NCBI GenBank assembly: GCA_041744795.1
Contig: JBGTKD010000177.1
Location: 1-27,575 of the forward strand
DNA from: DATHWB01 sp041744795
GTDB lineage: Bacteria; Actinomycetota; Acidimicrobiia; Spongiisociales; ZC4RG35
Length of the DNA stretch: 27,575 nucleotides
Direction of reading: 5' to 3'
Shown here: positions 21,343 to 27,575 of the stretch, piece after piece
Numbering within the stretch: position 1 is the first letter of the stretch
Layout: every line of letters begins with the position of its first letter
The notes under the pieces: model-generated
Seen by the model: only the letters and a program-made list of their open reading frames with translations
Database searches by the model: none
What the model was told of the DNA's origin: nothing
Program-made: the position numbers and the translations under genes

Positions 21343-22325
21343 TCGATCGGGCGCTGGAAAGTGGTGTAGGACTCTCGCACTTCGAAACCGAGGGACTCGT
21401 ACAATCGAAAAGCCCCTGTCAGATTCTCGGTGTGGACACCGAGTGCGGCTTCGGTCATGCCTCGCGCTTTCAGCTCCTTCAGGCTCTCACAGATCAAAGC
21501 GGAAGCCACTCCCCGCTTGCGCCACTCTCGGTGTGTCGAGATGAACTCGGTCCATCCCCTGAGTTGACCTAATTCGGATTCGGATTCCTTGATGAAGCTC
21601 TTGACCTGACCAACGACCCTGTCACCCTCCCAGGCGATCTTCCACAGTGTCTCGTCGCGGTGCGGAAACCCGACGAACCGTTCCCAGTCCTCTTCGGTAC
21701 GTTCTGCGTAACCCCAGTGGTCACGAAAGGCTTCGTGATCTGCCTCCCAGATGGTGCGAAGGTGTGACTCTTCGACCGGGCGGATCTCCACCCCATCGGG
21801 AAGAGTCAGGTCGGGTATGTCGTCGAGATGGGGCCTGACCATCATCGCTTCGTAAGTCACGGGACTGAAACCGAGCGCCAGGTAGGCGTCGCGCATCACC
21901 TGTTCTACGTCCCCCGCCCATCCCTCAAGCACCTTCGAACAGTCGACATCGTGGCCAGCGGCAGTGTGGGCTGCGCGATCGAACGCAGCCTTGAGAAGCG
22001 CGGAGGCAAGAGTCGTGTCCTGCCAGTCAGGATCGAGCTTGGCGAAGACCGCGTATTTGCGTTCACCATCCTCAACTTGCAACCAATCAGTCCTGGTGTA
22101 TCCGGCGAGTCGACCGTCGTGGGTTTCCACGAGAACCATGTCCTCGACCGGATCGCAGTTCTCCAGATGGGCGTAGTTGTGATCGAACTCCTCTGCGGTG
22201 CTCACGTCGTCGAGACCAAATGCTCGGCACCAGCGATTGACGATTTCGGCCATCGCTGAGTGATCGACTGGCCCGCGATAGGCCCTTGCCCGAAGGTCGG
22301 GAAGAGACGAGAGATCGATGTCCAT
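21339..22325 (-). CDS. Tandem GNAT acetyltransferase, mycothiol synthase (MshD)-like
   Basis: This 328-residue protein has two GNAT domains. The C-terminal one is clear: WTEFISTHREWRKRGVASAL with the acetyl-CoA loop R-K-R-G-V-A, then GVHTENLTGAFRLYESLGFEV. The N-terminal one is degenerate, as in MshD, with LVETHDGRLAGYTRTDWLQV and WQDTTLASALLKAAFDRA. MshD makes the last step of mycothiol synthesis, acetylating Cys-GlcN-Ins. Many actinobacterial tandem GNATs of this shape are not true MshD, so I give no symbol. The start at 22325 is 7 nt after a TACCGT box (22338-22333), hence probably leaderless. The longer frame to 22472 is not supported. Confidence 0.8.
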   Translation of the reverse strand: MDIDLSSLPDLRARAYRGPVDHSAMAEIVNRWCRAFGLDDVSTAEEFDHNYAHLENCDPVEDMVLVETHDGRLAGYTRTDWLQVEDGERKYAVFAKLDPDWQDTTLASALLKAAFDRAAHTAAGHDVDCSKVLEGWAGDVEQVMRDAYLALGFSPVTYEAMMVRPHLDDIPDLTLPDGVEIRPVEESHLRTIWEADHEAFRDHWGYAERTEEDWERFVGFPHRDETLWKIAWEGDRVVGQVKSFIKESESELGQLRGWTEFISTHREWRKRGVASALICESLKELKARGMTEAALGVHTENLTGAFRLYESLGFEVRESYTTFQRPID

Positions 22326-22413
22326 GGGAGCCACGGTATCGATAAGCCACACGCGATCCGGGCGAATATTCCCGCTCAGGCCGCGTGGCGGCAAAACCCG
22401 TCGCAGAGGGGAA

Positions 22414-23151
22414 TCATCTCTCCTGAACCCTCCGCAGGAAACGGATAGCGCGATCCGACTTGGGTGCGACAAGAACCTGTTGCGGCGGCCCTTCCTCCAC
22501 GATCTCGCCTTCGTCCAGAAAGATCACGCGATCGGCTACGTCGTGGGCGAAGCCCATCTCATGTGTGACCACAATCATCGTCATTCCGTCGCGGGCCAAA
22601 GCACGCATCACGTCGAGGACCTCCCCGACCAGCTCCGGGTCGAGCGAAGAGGTCGGTTCGTCGAAAAGCATCATGTCGGGATTCATGCACAGGGCGCGAG
22701 CGATGGCGACACGCTGCTGCTGCCCACCCGAAAGCCTTATCGGGTACTCACTTGCCTTATCGGCGACGCCGACACGCTCCAACATGTCCCCGGCGATCTC
22801 CCGCGCTTCGCTCTTGGACCGCTTCAGCACCTTGATTTGGGCCACCGTCAGGTTTCCCAAAACGTCCAGATGGGGGAACAGGTTGTACGACTGGAATACC
22901 TTTCCGATCCTCGTCCTTATGCGGTCGATGTCGGCATCCGGATCGGTGATGTCCTCACCCTCGATCAGGATCTTCCCCGAGGTGGGTGCCTCAAGGCGAT
23001 TAACGCATCGGAGCAAGGTCGACTTGCCCGACCCGGAAGGACCTATCACGCAAACCACTTCCCCCTTCCGCACTTCGAGGTCGATGCCCTTCAGAACTTC
23101 GAGTTGACCAAAACTCTTGTGAAGGTCGACGATCTGGATGACTGATGTCAT
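22414..23151 (-). CDS. Polar amino-acid ABC transporter ATPase (GlnQ type)
   Basis: This 245-residue ATPase energises import through the neighbouring permease. Walker A is GPSGSGKST (37-45), the Q-loop Gln is Q87, the signature is LSGGQQQR (140-147), Walker B is MLFDEP (161-166) and the switch His is H197 (VVTHEMGFA). The phrases VFQSYNLFPHLDVLGN and DEPTSSLDPELVGEVLDVM are typical of the polar amino-acid (PAAT) group. Its ATG overlaps the permease stop by 4 bases (23148-23151), so translation is coupled. It is the last gene of the three-gene transporter operon. Confidence 0.96.
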   Translation of the reverse strand: MTSVIQIVDLHKSFGQLEVLKGIDLEVRKGEVVCVIGPSGSGKSTLLRCVNRLEAPTSGKILIEGEDITDPDADIDRIRTRIGKVFQSYNLFPHLDVLGNLTVAQIKVLKRSKSEAREIAGDMLERVGVADKASEYPIRLSGGQQQRVAIARALCMNPDMMLFDEPTSSLDPELVGEVLDVMRALARDGMTMIVVTHEMGFAHDVADRVIFLDEGEIVEEGPPQQVLVAPKSDRAIRFLRRVQER

Positions 23152-23939
23152 CGGCCCCTCCCGGTGCGTTTCTCCAGCCTCCTCACCAGATAGGTGAGGG
23201 GAAGCGTGATCAGCAGGTAGACGATGGCGATCACAGTGAGCGGGGTGGCATTTCGCTGGCCTTGCATGAAGTCGCGGGCGAATTTGACCAGCTCGCGGGT
23301 CGCCGGAGTCGAGCCGATCACAAAGAACAACGAGGTGTCCTTGATGAGGAGCACCATCTCGTTTGTGAGGGGAGGGATCATGATCCGGAATGCCTGTGGC
23401 AGCACGATGGTGAACATGGTCCGGGTCTCTGACATACCCAGGGATCGAGCAGCCTCCCGCTGTCCCCTTGGGACGGCTTCGATCCCAGCCCGAATGGTCT
23501 CGGCCAAGTAGGCCCCGGCCACTACGGATAGGCCTAGAACCGCCGCGCCAACCCGCCCACCCGGGGTCCGGAAGTCGAATGCAATAGGTATGCCGAAACC
23601 GAAGAGAATCAGTGTGACCAGGGCTGGAAGACCTCGGAAAAACTCGATGTAGGCAATGGCGAAAGCCCGATATGGCCGCACCGGTGACAGGCGCATCAAG
23701 GCAAGAATGAGCGCGATCACCAACCCGATTCCAAATGAGAGGACGGCGTAGATGACGGTGTTCTTTGCCGCCACCGTCAACACCTGGGGGAGCATGTCTC
23801 GGGCCGTCTCGAGGTTGAAGAAGTTCCGACCGATTCGCTCCCAATCGGCGGCAAACACCGCCACGGCGACAATCGCCACGGCGACAAGATAGAGGATCCC
23901 GCGCCCCAGTTTGGATCGTTGACGGCGGGTCATTGACAT
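23148..23939 (-). CDS. Polar amino-acid ABC transporter permease
   Basis: This 263-residue integral membrane protein has about five or six helices. The PAAT/HisM-type core is visible: FGIGLVIALILALMRLSPVR, AIAYIEFFRGLPALVTLILF (EFFRGLP is diagnostic), AYLAETIRAGIEAVPRGQRE with the EAA loop AARSLGMSETRTMFTIVLPQ, and LIKDTSLFFVIG. The EAA loop docks on the ATPase. A single permease gene suggests a homodimer. The first ATG (23939) is used here, and the ATG at 23933 is an alternative. A hairpin separates it from the binding-protein gene upstream. Confidence 0.95.
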   Translation of the reverse strand: MSMTRRQRSKLGRGILYLVAVAIVAVAVFAADWERIGRNFFNLETARDMLPQVLTVAAKNTVIYAVLSFGIGLVIALILALMRLSPVRPYRAFAIAYIEFFRGLPALVTLILFGFGIPIAFDFRTPGGRVGAAVLGLSVVAGAYLAETIRAGIEAVPRGQREAARSLGMSETRTMFTIVLPQAFRIMIPPLTNEMVLLIKDTSLFFVIGSTPATRELVKFARDFMQGQRNATPLTVIAIVYLLITLPLTYLVRRLEKRTGRGR

Positions 23940-23942
23940 AAG

Positions 23943-23972
23943 GCAAGGGCGACCCTAGCGGGCCGCCCTTGC
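23943..23972 (-). terminator. Intra-operon hairpin after the binding-protein gene
   Basis: GCAAGGGCG (23943-23951) pairs with CGCCCTTGC (23964-23972), and CCC/GGG inside (23953-23955 and 23960-23962) extends the stem after one mismatch. It lies between the solute-binding gene and the permease of the same operon. That is where partial terminators or mRNA-stabilising hairpins commonly raise binding-protein output. Confidence 0.5.
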
Positions 23973-23992
23973 GACATCAGCCTCAGATGTGG

Positions 23993-24781
23993 TCAGGCGA
24001 CGCTGAAGAAATCGTCGAAAATACGGTCGTAGGTGCCGTCGCCCCGCAGTTTGGCTAGAGATGCGTTGATGGCTTCAAGGAGATTCGGAGCACCCTTGGT
24101 TGCCAATCCATATTCTTCGGGCTCGAAGGTACCGACGATTGTGAACCCGATGCGGTTGCTGGACCATCCCTGGGTGGCCACCAGGTCCGTCATGACACCG
24201 TCCACGTCGCCGGACTCCAGGGCAAGCCACGGGCTGTCTGGGTCAGGGAACTCTACGATGATCGTCCCTTCGGGCGCCTCATCCTCGGCGTAGTAGTGCC
24301 CGGTGGTCCCGGTTTGAACCGCGATCTCCTTGCCAGCCGTGTCGTCGATAGATGCGATCCCCGAATCGTCCCGAACCAGGAGCGACTGTTCGCTGATGAA
24401 GTACGGGGTGGAGAAGTCGATCGCCTCGGCTCGCTCGGCGGTGATGGTGATCGAAGCCGCGGCTACGTCGCACTCCCTGGCCTCAAACGCCAGGCCGCTG
24501 GTTATCGCATCCCAGCCTGGTTCGCTGACTGCCAGCGTCAAACCGAGGTCGTCAGCGATGGCTCGCATCAGCTCGATGTCGAAGCCGGTGTAGTTGCCGC
24601 TCTCGTCGATGTACTCCATCGGGAAATAGGGGGTGTCGGTGCAGACCGTGAGCGTTCCCGCTGTCACTAGCTCAAGTTCCGCTGCTGCCGCCGTGGTGTC
24701 CGTGCCTTCGGTACCGCCACATGCGGCGAGCACCAAGGCGACGGCACCGAGCACAGCCGTCAGTCGCAGGTTCTTCTTCAT
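23993..24781 (-). CDS. Polar amino-acid ABC transporter substrate-binding lipoprotein
   Basis: This 262-residue binding protein starts at the ATG at 24781 with GGAGG 9 nt upstream. The GTG at 24793 would include that ribosome site and is not used. The lipobox L-V-L-A-A-C21 anchors it to the outer face of the membrane. The SBP family 3 fold shows GTLTVCTDTPYFPMEYIDES, GNYTGFDIELMRAIADDLGL, CDVAAASITITAERAEAIDF and GKEIAVQTGTTGHYYAED. The T-x-E-R and D-F-S-x-P-Y motifs are typical of polar amino-acid binders, but the exact ligand cannot be read. It is first in the operon, ahead of the permease and ATPase. Confidence 0.95.
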   Translation of the reverse strand: MKKNLRLTAVLGAVALVLAACGGTEGTDTTAAAAELELVTAGTLTVCTDTPYFPMEYIDESGNYTGFDIELMRAIADDLGLTLAVSEPGWDAITSGLAFEARECDVAAASITITAERAEAIDFSTPYFISEQSLLVRDDSGIASIDDTAGKEIAVQTGTTGHYYAEDEAPEGTIIVEFPDPDSPWLALESGDVDGVMTDLVATQGWSSNRIGFTIVGTFEPEEYGLATKGAPNLLEAINASLAKLRGDGTYDRIFDDFFSVA

Positions 24782-24901
24782 CTTGTCCTCCACTGGAACG
24801 CAATAGGTTGTTCAACCCAATACCGCACAGGGTAAACCGGTTCGGTGGTGTGGCTGACGACATGCCCGCATCAGGCGCGCTGCCGGTCTACGGCGTCCAA
24901 C

Positions 24902-25774
24902 TCAGGCCGATCGAAACAGCGGACTGTTCGCGGGATAGCCGCCACCCTCGACGATCACCGACGCCCACGTCTCCAACCGTTTGACCAAGTCATCGATGTT
25001 GCTGCCCAGATCTTCCAACACCGTCCGCATCTGAAGGTCGGTTGCTTCCTCTATCGACTCGCGCAGCGACCACCCCTCGGCGGTGATACCCGAGTCGTCC
25101 CACCAACCGAGAGACCGCAACCGCTCCTCGGCGATATCGAGGGCTTCATGACTCCAGCCCCGTGACCGCGAATAGCTGCGGGGCAGAAGGCCCCGATACG
25201 GATCACCCAGCAGGCAGATCTCCGGCGCGGACAACCCTGCCGCCACCCAGGCGGCGGTGTGGGAGTCTCCTCGGTACTCGCGCAGAACATCGGCTGCCCA
25301 GTGCAGCCGCATCCAGCCGGCTCCCTGTGGTCCGAGGGCGATTAGACCCGCAGCCAACGGCCGTCCGGGGAGTGCGAGGCGACCGCTGGCCGACACGAGA
25401 CGGTCGGTGACCTCGTCCACCTGCTCGTCGGCGGGTCCAAGGAGTCGCTCCAAGGCGGCAGATGCACACTCCACTCTGATCCTGGCGATGGTGTCCGGAT
25501 CGGTCAGCCGCCACCCGAGATCGATGCCGGCGATCACGATCGACGGTTCGAAGACGCTGAACGCAGCGACTGCCACCTGTCCGTGAACTCGCCCCATGGA
25601 AGCGGCCCGCGATGTGAAGTAGGCGTGAATGTCAGGCTGGGCCACGCCATCGCGTTCCTTGGGGCTGGGTCCAAAGCCGAGCCTCTCGTAAGCGGCATGA
25701 CACTCAGGGGCGAAGTACACCGTCCCGACGACTGGTTCAAGGGCGGCCGCCAGCAGTCGAGCAGAAGTGGTCAT
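24902..25774 (-). CDS. SCO6745-family protein
   Basis: This 290-residue protein of unknown biochemical role resembles the actinobacterial SCO6745 family: ARLLAAALEPVVGTVYFAPE near the start, YFTSRAASMGRVHGQVAVAA then FSVFEPSIVIAGID, ASGRLALPGRPLAAGLIALG, MRLHWAADVLREYRGDSHTA then AWVAAGLSAPEICLLGDP, and SRGWSHEALDIAEERLRSLG followed by SGITAEGWSLRESIEEATDL. The C-terminal part looks like a winged-helix fold (MarR-like), common in the family. The start at 25774 is 7 nt after a TACTGT box, so probably leaderless. The longer frame to 25954 runs through the divergent gene and is rejected. Confidence 0.82.
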   Translation of the reverse strand: MTTSARLLAAALEPVVGTVYFAPECHAAYERLGFGPSPKERDGVAQPDIHAYFTSRAASMGRVHGQVAVAAFSVFEPSIVIAGIDLGWRLTDPDTIARIRVECASAALERLLGPADEQVDEVTDRLVSASGRLALPGRPLAAGLIALGPQGAGWMRLHWAADVLREYRGDSHTAAWVAAGLSAPEICLLGDPYRGLLPRSYSRSRGWSHEALDIAEERLRSLGWWDDSGITAEGWSLRESIEEATDLQMRTVLEDLGSNIDDLVKRLETWASVIVEGGGYPANSPLFRSA

Positions 25775-25802
25775 AAAGCGCACAGTAGATAGGGTCATGC
25801 CC
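25775..25802. promoter_or_regulatory. Back-to-back leaderless promoters in a 28-bp gap
   Basis: Only 28 bp separate two divergent start codons. The minus-strand -10 box TACTGT occupies 25787-25782, and the plus-strand -10 box TAGGGT occupies 25790-25795, each 7 nt from its ATG. Their -35 regions must lie inside the opposite coding sequences, so the two promoters should compete for polymerase. Confidence 0.5.
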
Positions 25803-26369
25803 ATGGCTGTTGAATCCCTCATGCGAACGCTGGGCACCCTCGCCCCCGAATTTTCCCTTACGGATGTGAGAACAGGCGAGATAGTTAGCCGCTCCAACTT
25901 CGCCGGACGACCCCTTGTCGTTCTCTTCATCTGCAACCACTGCCCGTACGTCAAGCGGATCCAATCGGGTCTGGCGACGCTGGGATCGGACTACGCCGCC
26001 ACCGATGTCGCCATCGTCGGGATCGCTCCAAACGACGCCGACGCCTACCCGGAGGACTCTCCCGCCGAACTTGCCCGCATCGCTGACAAGGTGGGGTACG
26101 ACTTCCCTCTCCTGTACGACGAGGATCAGTCGGTCGCCCTCGCTTATCAAGCGGTCTGCACGCCGGACATCTACGTCTTCGATCACGACCATCTGCTCGT
26201 TTACCGGGGACAGTTCGACGACGCCCGACCCCGCAACGAAGAGCCCGTCACCGGGCGTGACCTGCGAGGAGCGATCGATGCAGTGTTGGCCGGCCTGCCA
26301 GTGGACGAGAACCAGACTCCGGCAATCGGATGTGGGATCAAATGGAAGCCGGGCAACGAACCTGGCTGA
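25803..26369 (+). CDS. Thioredoxin-fold peroxiredoxin-like protein (CNHC motif)
   Basis: This 188-residue redox protein is of the AhpC/TSA-related PRX_like1 type. It has LAPEFSLTDVRTGEIVSRSN, then VVLFICNHCPYVKRI with the C44-N-H-C47 motif, GIAPNDADAYPEDSPAELAR and DEDQSVALAYQAVCTPDIYV with the conserved cis-Pro context (V-C-T-P-D), ending in NQTPAIGCGIKWKPG. The F-x-C-N-H-C-P-Y-V and I-G-C-S/G-I-K-W phrases are diagnostic of this group, thought to be thiol peroxidases or reductases. The start at 25803 is 7 nt after TAGGGT. An ATG at 25797 lies too close to that box. It is divergent from the SCO6745-like gene. Confidence 0.92.
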   Translation: MAVESLMRTLGTLAPEFSLTDVRTGEIVSRSNFAGRPLVVLFICNHCPYVKRIQSGLATLGSDYAATDVAIVGIAPNDADAYPEDSPAELARIADKVGYDFPLLYDEDQSVALAYQAVCTPDIYVFDHDHLLVYRGQFDDARPRNEEPVTGRDLRGAIDAVLAGLPVDENQTPAIGCGIKWKPGNEPG

Positions 26370-26393
26370 GGTCGGGAACCGGACCGCGGGTCC

Positions 26394-26891
26394 ATGCGTC
26401 CGATGGGCATGAAGTACAACACACGCACTCGCACCGCAGCCCTGCTCGCGGTTTTGGCAATAGCCGTGTCAGCCTGTTCGGCGGCATCGGCCAACACGGA
26501 CAGCACGATGCCCGGCAGCGACACCCCCGTCGAGTCCCCGGTGACGACGGTCCCGTCTGACGGCGGCGTCGACGACATCACCTACCGGCCGATCGAAGTC
26601 GAAGGCGGTCTCGTCGGTCCGGGACACATCATCAACCACGGTGAGATCATCGCGGTGGATGGCAACAAGATGACACTCGGCTTCTGGATGGGAGTCGACA
26701 CCTGTTACGGAATCGAGCGGATCGACCTAGCCGAGAGCGAAACCAAGGTGGCCATCGACATCACCATCGGCGATCGCGCGGCAGACCAGGTGTGCATCGA
26801 GATCGCCGAAGCCCGTTCGGTCACCGTCGAATTCAGCTCGCCTCTGGGCGAGCGCATCGTCGAAGTCGGCGGGGCCCCGATCAACGGCTGA
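26394..26891 (+). CDS. Hypothetical lipoprotein
   Basis: This 165-residue exported lipoprotein has a basic start, a hydrophobic segment (TAALLAVLAIAVSAC) and a lipobox with Cys28 (V-S-A-C). A Ser/Thr/Pro-rich linker follows, then a beta-rich domain of about 100 residues: IIAVDGNKMTLGFWMGVDTC, VAIDITIGDRAADQVCIEIA and VTVEFSSPLGERIVEVGGAP, with two Cys that may form a disulfide. Small actinobacterial lipoproteins of this shape are common, and the function is unknown. In-frame ATGs at 26403 and 26409 are equally possible starts, since none has a clear ribosome site. It follows the thioredoxin-fold gene by 24 bp. Confidence 0.75.
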   Translation: MRPMGMKYNTRTRTAALLAVLAIAVSACSAASANTDSTMPGSDTPVESPVTTVPSDGGVDDITYRPIEVEGGLVGPGHIINHGEIIAVDGNKMTLGFWMGVDTCYGIERIDLAESETKVAIDITIGDRAADQVCIEIAEARSVTVEFSSPLGERIVEVGGAPING

Positions 26892-26930
26892 TCCCCAACC
26901 CGACGGCCCCCCGCCAAGCCCCCGACCCAA

Positions 26931-26980
26931 TACCCAGGGTTGTATACCGCGGCGGAAACGCGGGATACAACCCAGGGGTA
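26931..26980. repeat. Long dyad related to R1/R2 (R3), overlapping the aidB-like promoter
   Basis: TACCC and GGGTTGTAT (26931-26945) pair with ATACAACCC and GGGTA (26965-26980), and CCGCG/CGCGG (26947-26951 and 26959-26963) closes a 7-nt loop, with few mismatches. The ACCCAGGGTT segment matches R1 and R2. The right arm ends within the TAGCCT -10 box (26979-26984) of the next gene. Confidence 0.65.
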
Positions 26981-26990
26981 GCCTAGTTTC

Positions 26991-27575
26991 ATGGGTATGA
27001 CACACGAGGTTCTCAATCAGGTTCCGCCTTTGGAGAACTACGACCTCGCCGGGTCTGACCCGCTCTTAGTCGACGCTCTCATACGCGAGGGAGGCAGCTG
27101 GGGTCTGGACGAGACGGTCGCCTGGGGGCGCACCATCTCCGGTGGGGAGATCTACCAGTTGGCGGCCGAAGCGAACCGGAACGACCCGATACTCCACACC
27201 CACGACCGGTACGGTCACCGCCGCGACACCGTCGACTTCCACCCTTCCTGGCACGAACTACTCCGCCTGTCGGTTGGCGCGGGACTTCACTCTCTGCCTT
27301 TTGAAAAACCCCCGGGCGAAGGTTCACGAGTCGTACGGGACGCCAAGTTCACTCTCATGTCTCAGATCGAACAGGGCCACGGGTGTCCGATCTCGATGAC
27401 GACATCAGTTCTCCCTGCCCTTCGAGCCAATCCCGCCCTATATGAGGAGTGGCGGAAACGCATCCTCACCCGCACCTACGACCCATCGTTCGGCCCGGTC
27501 TCAGGCAAGGCCGGGGTATTGCTCGGGATGGGAATGACCGAGAAGCAGGGCGGCTCCGACGTCCGGGCGAACACG
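26991..27575 (+). CDS. aidB: AidB-like acyl-CoA dehydrogenase, N-terminal part (cut by window edge)
   Basis: The first 195 residues are present and the gene runs off the window. The order THEVLNQVPPLENYDLAGSD, LANRNDP-type segment (AEANRNDPILHTHDRYGHRR), DFHPSWHELLRLSVGAGLHS, QIEQGHGCPISMTTSVLPAL, FGPVSGKAGVLLGMGMTEKQ and GGSDVRANT matches AidB and its relatives closely. AidB is a flavoprotein of the acyl-CoA dehydrogenase family that binds DNA and is linked to the alkylation response in E. coli. Actinobacterial relatives may act in acyl-CoA oxidation instead. A TAGCCT box lies 6 nt before the ATG at 26991, so the mRNA is probably leaderless. MTHEV at 26997 is an alternative. Confidence 0.88.
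   Translation, partial: MGMTHEVLNQVPPLENYDLAGSDPLLVDALIREGGSWGLDETVAWGRTISGGEIYQLAAEANRNDPILHTHDRYGHRRDTVDFHPSWHELLRLSVGAGLHSLPFEKPPGEGSRVVRDAKFTLMSQIEQGHGCPISMTTSVLPALRANPALYEEWRKRILTRTYDPSFGPVSGKAGVLLGMGMTEKQGGSDVRANT

Overview
The window is high-GC bacterial chromosome, most likely from an uncultured actinobacterium. I favour an Acidimicrobiia-type lineage, from gene style only. Supporting traits are a class II (B12-dependent) ribonucleotide reductase, SCO6745-like, DUF5946-like and DUF2652/SRPBCC-like proteins, a MshD-like tandem GNAT protein, and many starts that look leaderless (a TANNNT box 6-7 nt before ATG). No phage, CRISPR, tRNA or rRNA was seen. Both ends cut genes: a TPR protein on the left and an AidB-like acyl-CoA dehydrogenase on the right.

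Layout. 1-2540: the end of a TPR protein, tail to tail with a secreted Ig/cadherin-like protein. 2650-4590: inorganic pyrophosphatase and a GlxA-like AraC regulator on the minus strand, divergent from a small monooxygenase-fold protein that ends in a 17-bp hairpin. 4614-5526: a peroxiredoxin-like gene whose first redox-motif codon is an in-frame TGA, divergent from a 53-residue membrane peptide. 5527-9352: a structured leader with two perfect 18-bp palindromes and then nrdJ. 9353-10990: two clusters of related palindromic repeats around an orphan membrane protein, then a degenerate stretch. 10991-15922: a small alpha-beta protein, a broken HxlR regulator beside a cupin, a PLP decarboxylase, a GNAT, a membrane adenylate cyclase and a small membrane protein. 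15931-18215: a YtkA-like/cytochrome c pair divergent from an ECF sigma and putative anti-sigma pair. 18214-20957: a 50-bp repeat in opposite orientations flanking a DUF2652-SRPBCC protein, an O-methyltransferase and a DUF5946-like protein. 20998-24781: a YvlD-like membrane protein, a MshD-like acetyltransferase and a polar amino-acid ABC transporter (binding protein, permease, ATPase). 24902-27575: an SCO6745-like protein, a thioredoxin-fold protein, a lipoprotein and the AidB-like gene.

The strongest unusual signal is the peroxiredoxin-like gene at 4614-5297. Read through its single in-frame TGA, it is a 227-residue protein with a U-P-Y-C motif where the family normally has C-P-Y-C. Just after the TGA the mRNA folds into a hairpin with a GGUC apical loop, at almost the same distance as in the E. 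coli fdhF SECIS. Together these point to a selenoprotein that ordinary gene callers would truncate to its last 170 residues. Other points of interest are the nrdJ promoter, whose spacer is a perfect palindrome, and two families of dispersed palindromic repeats.
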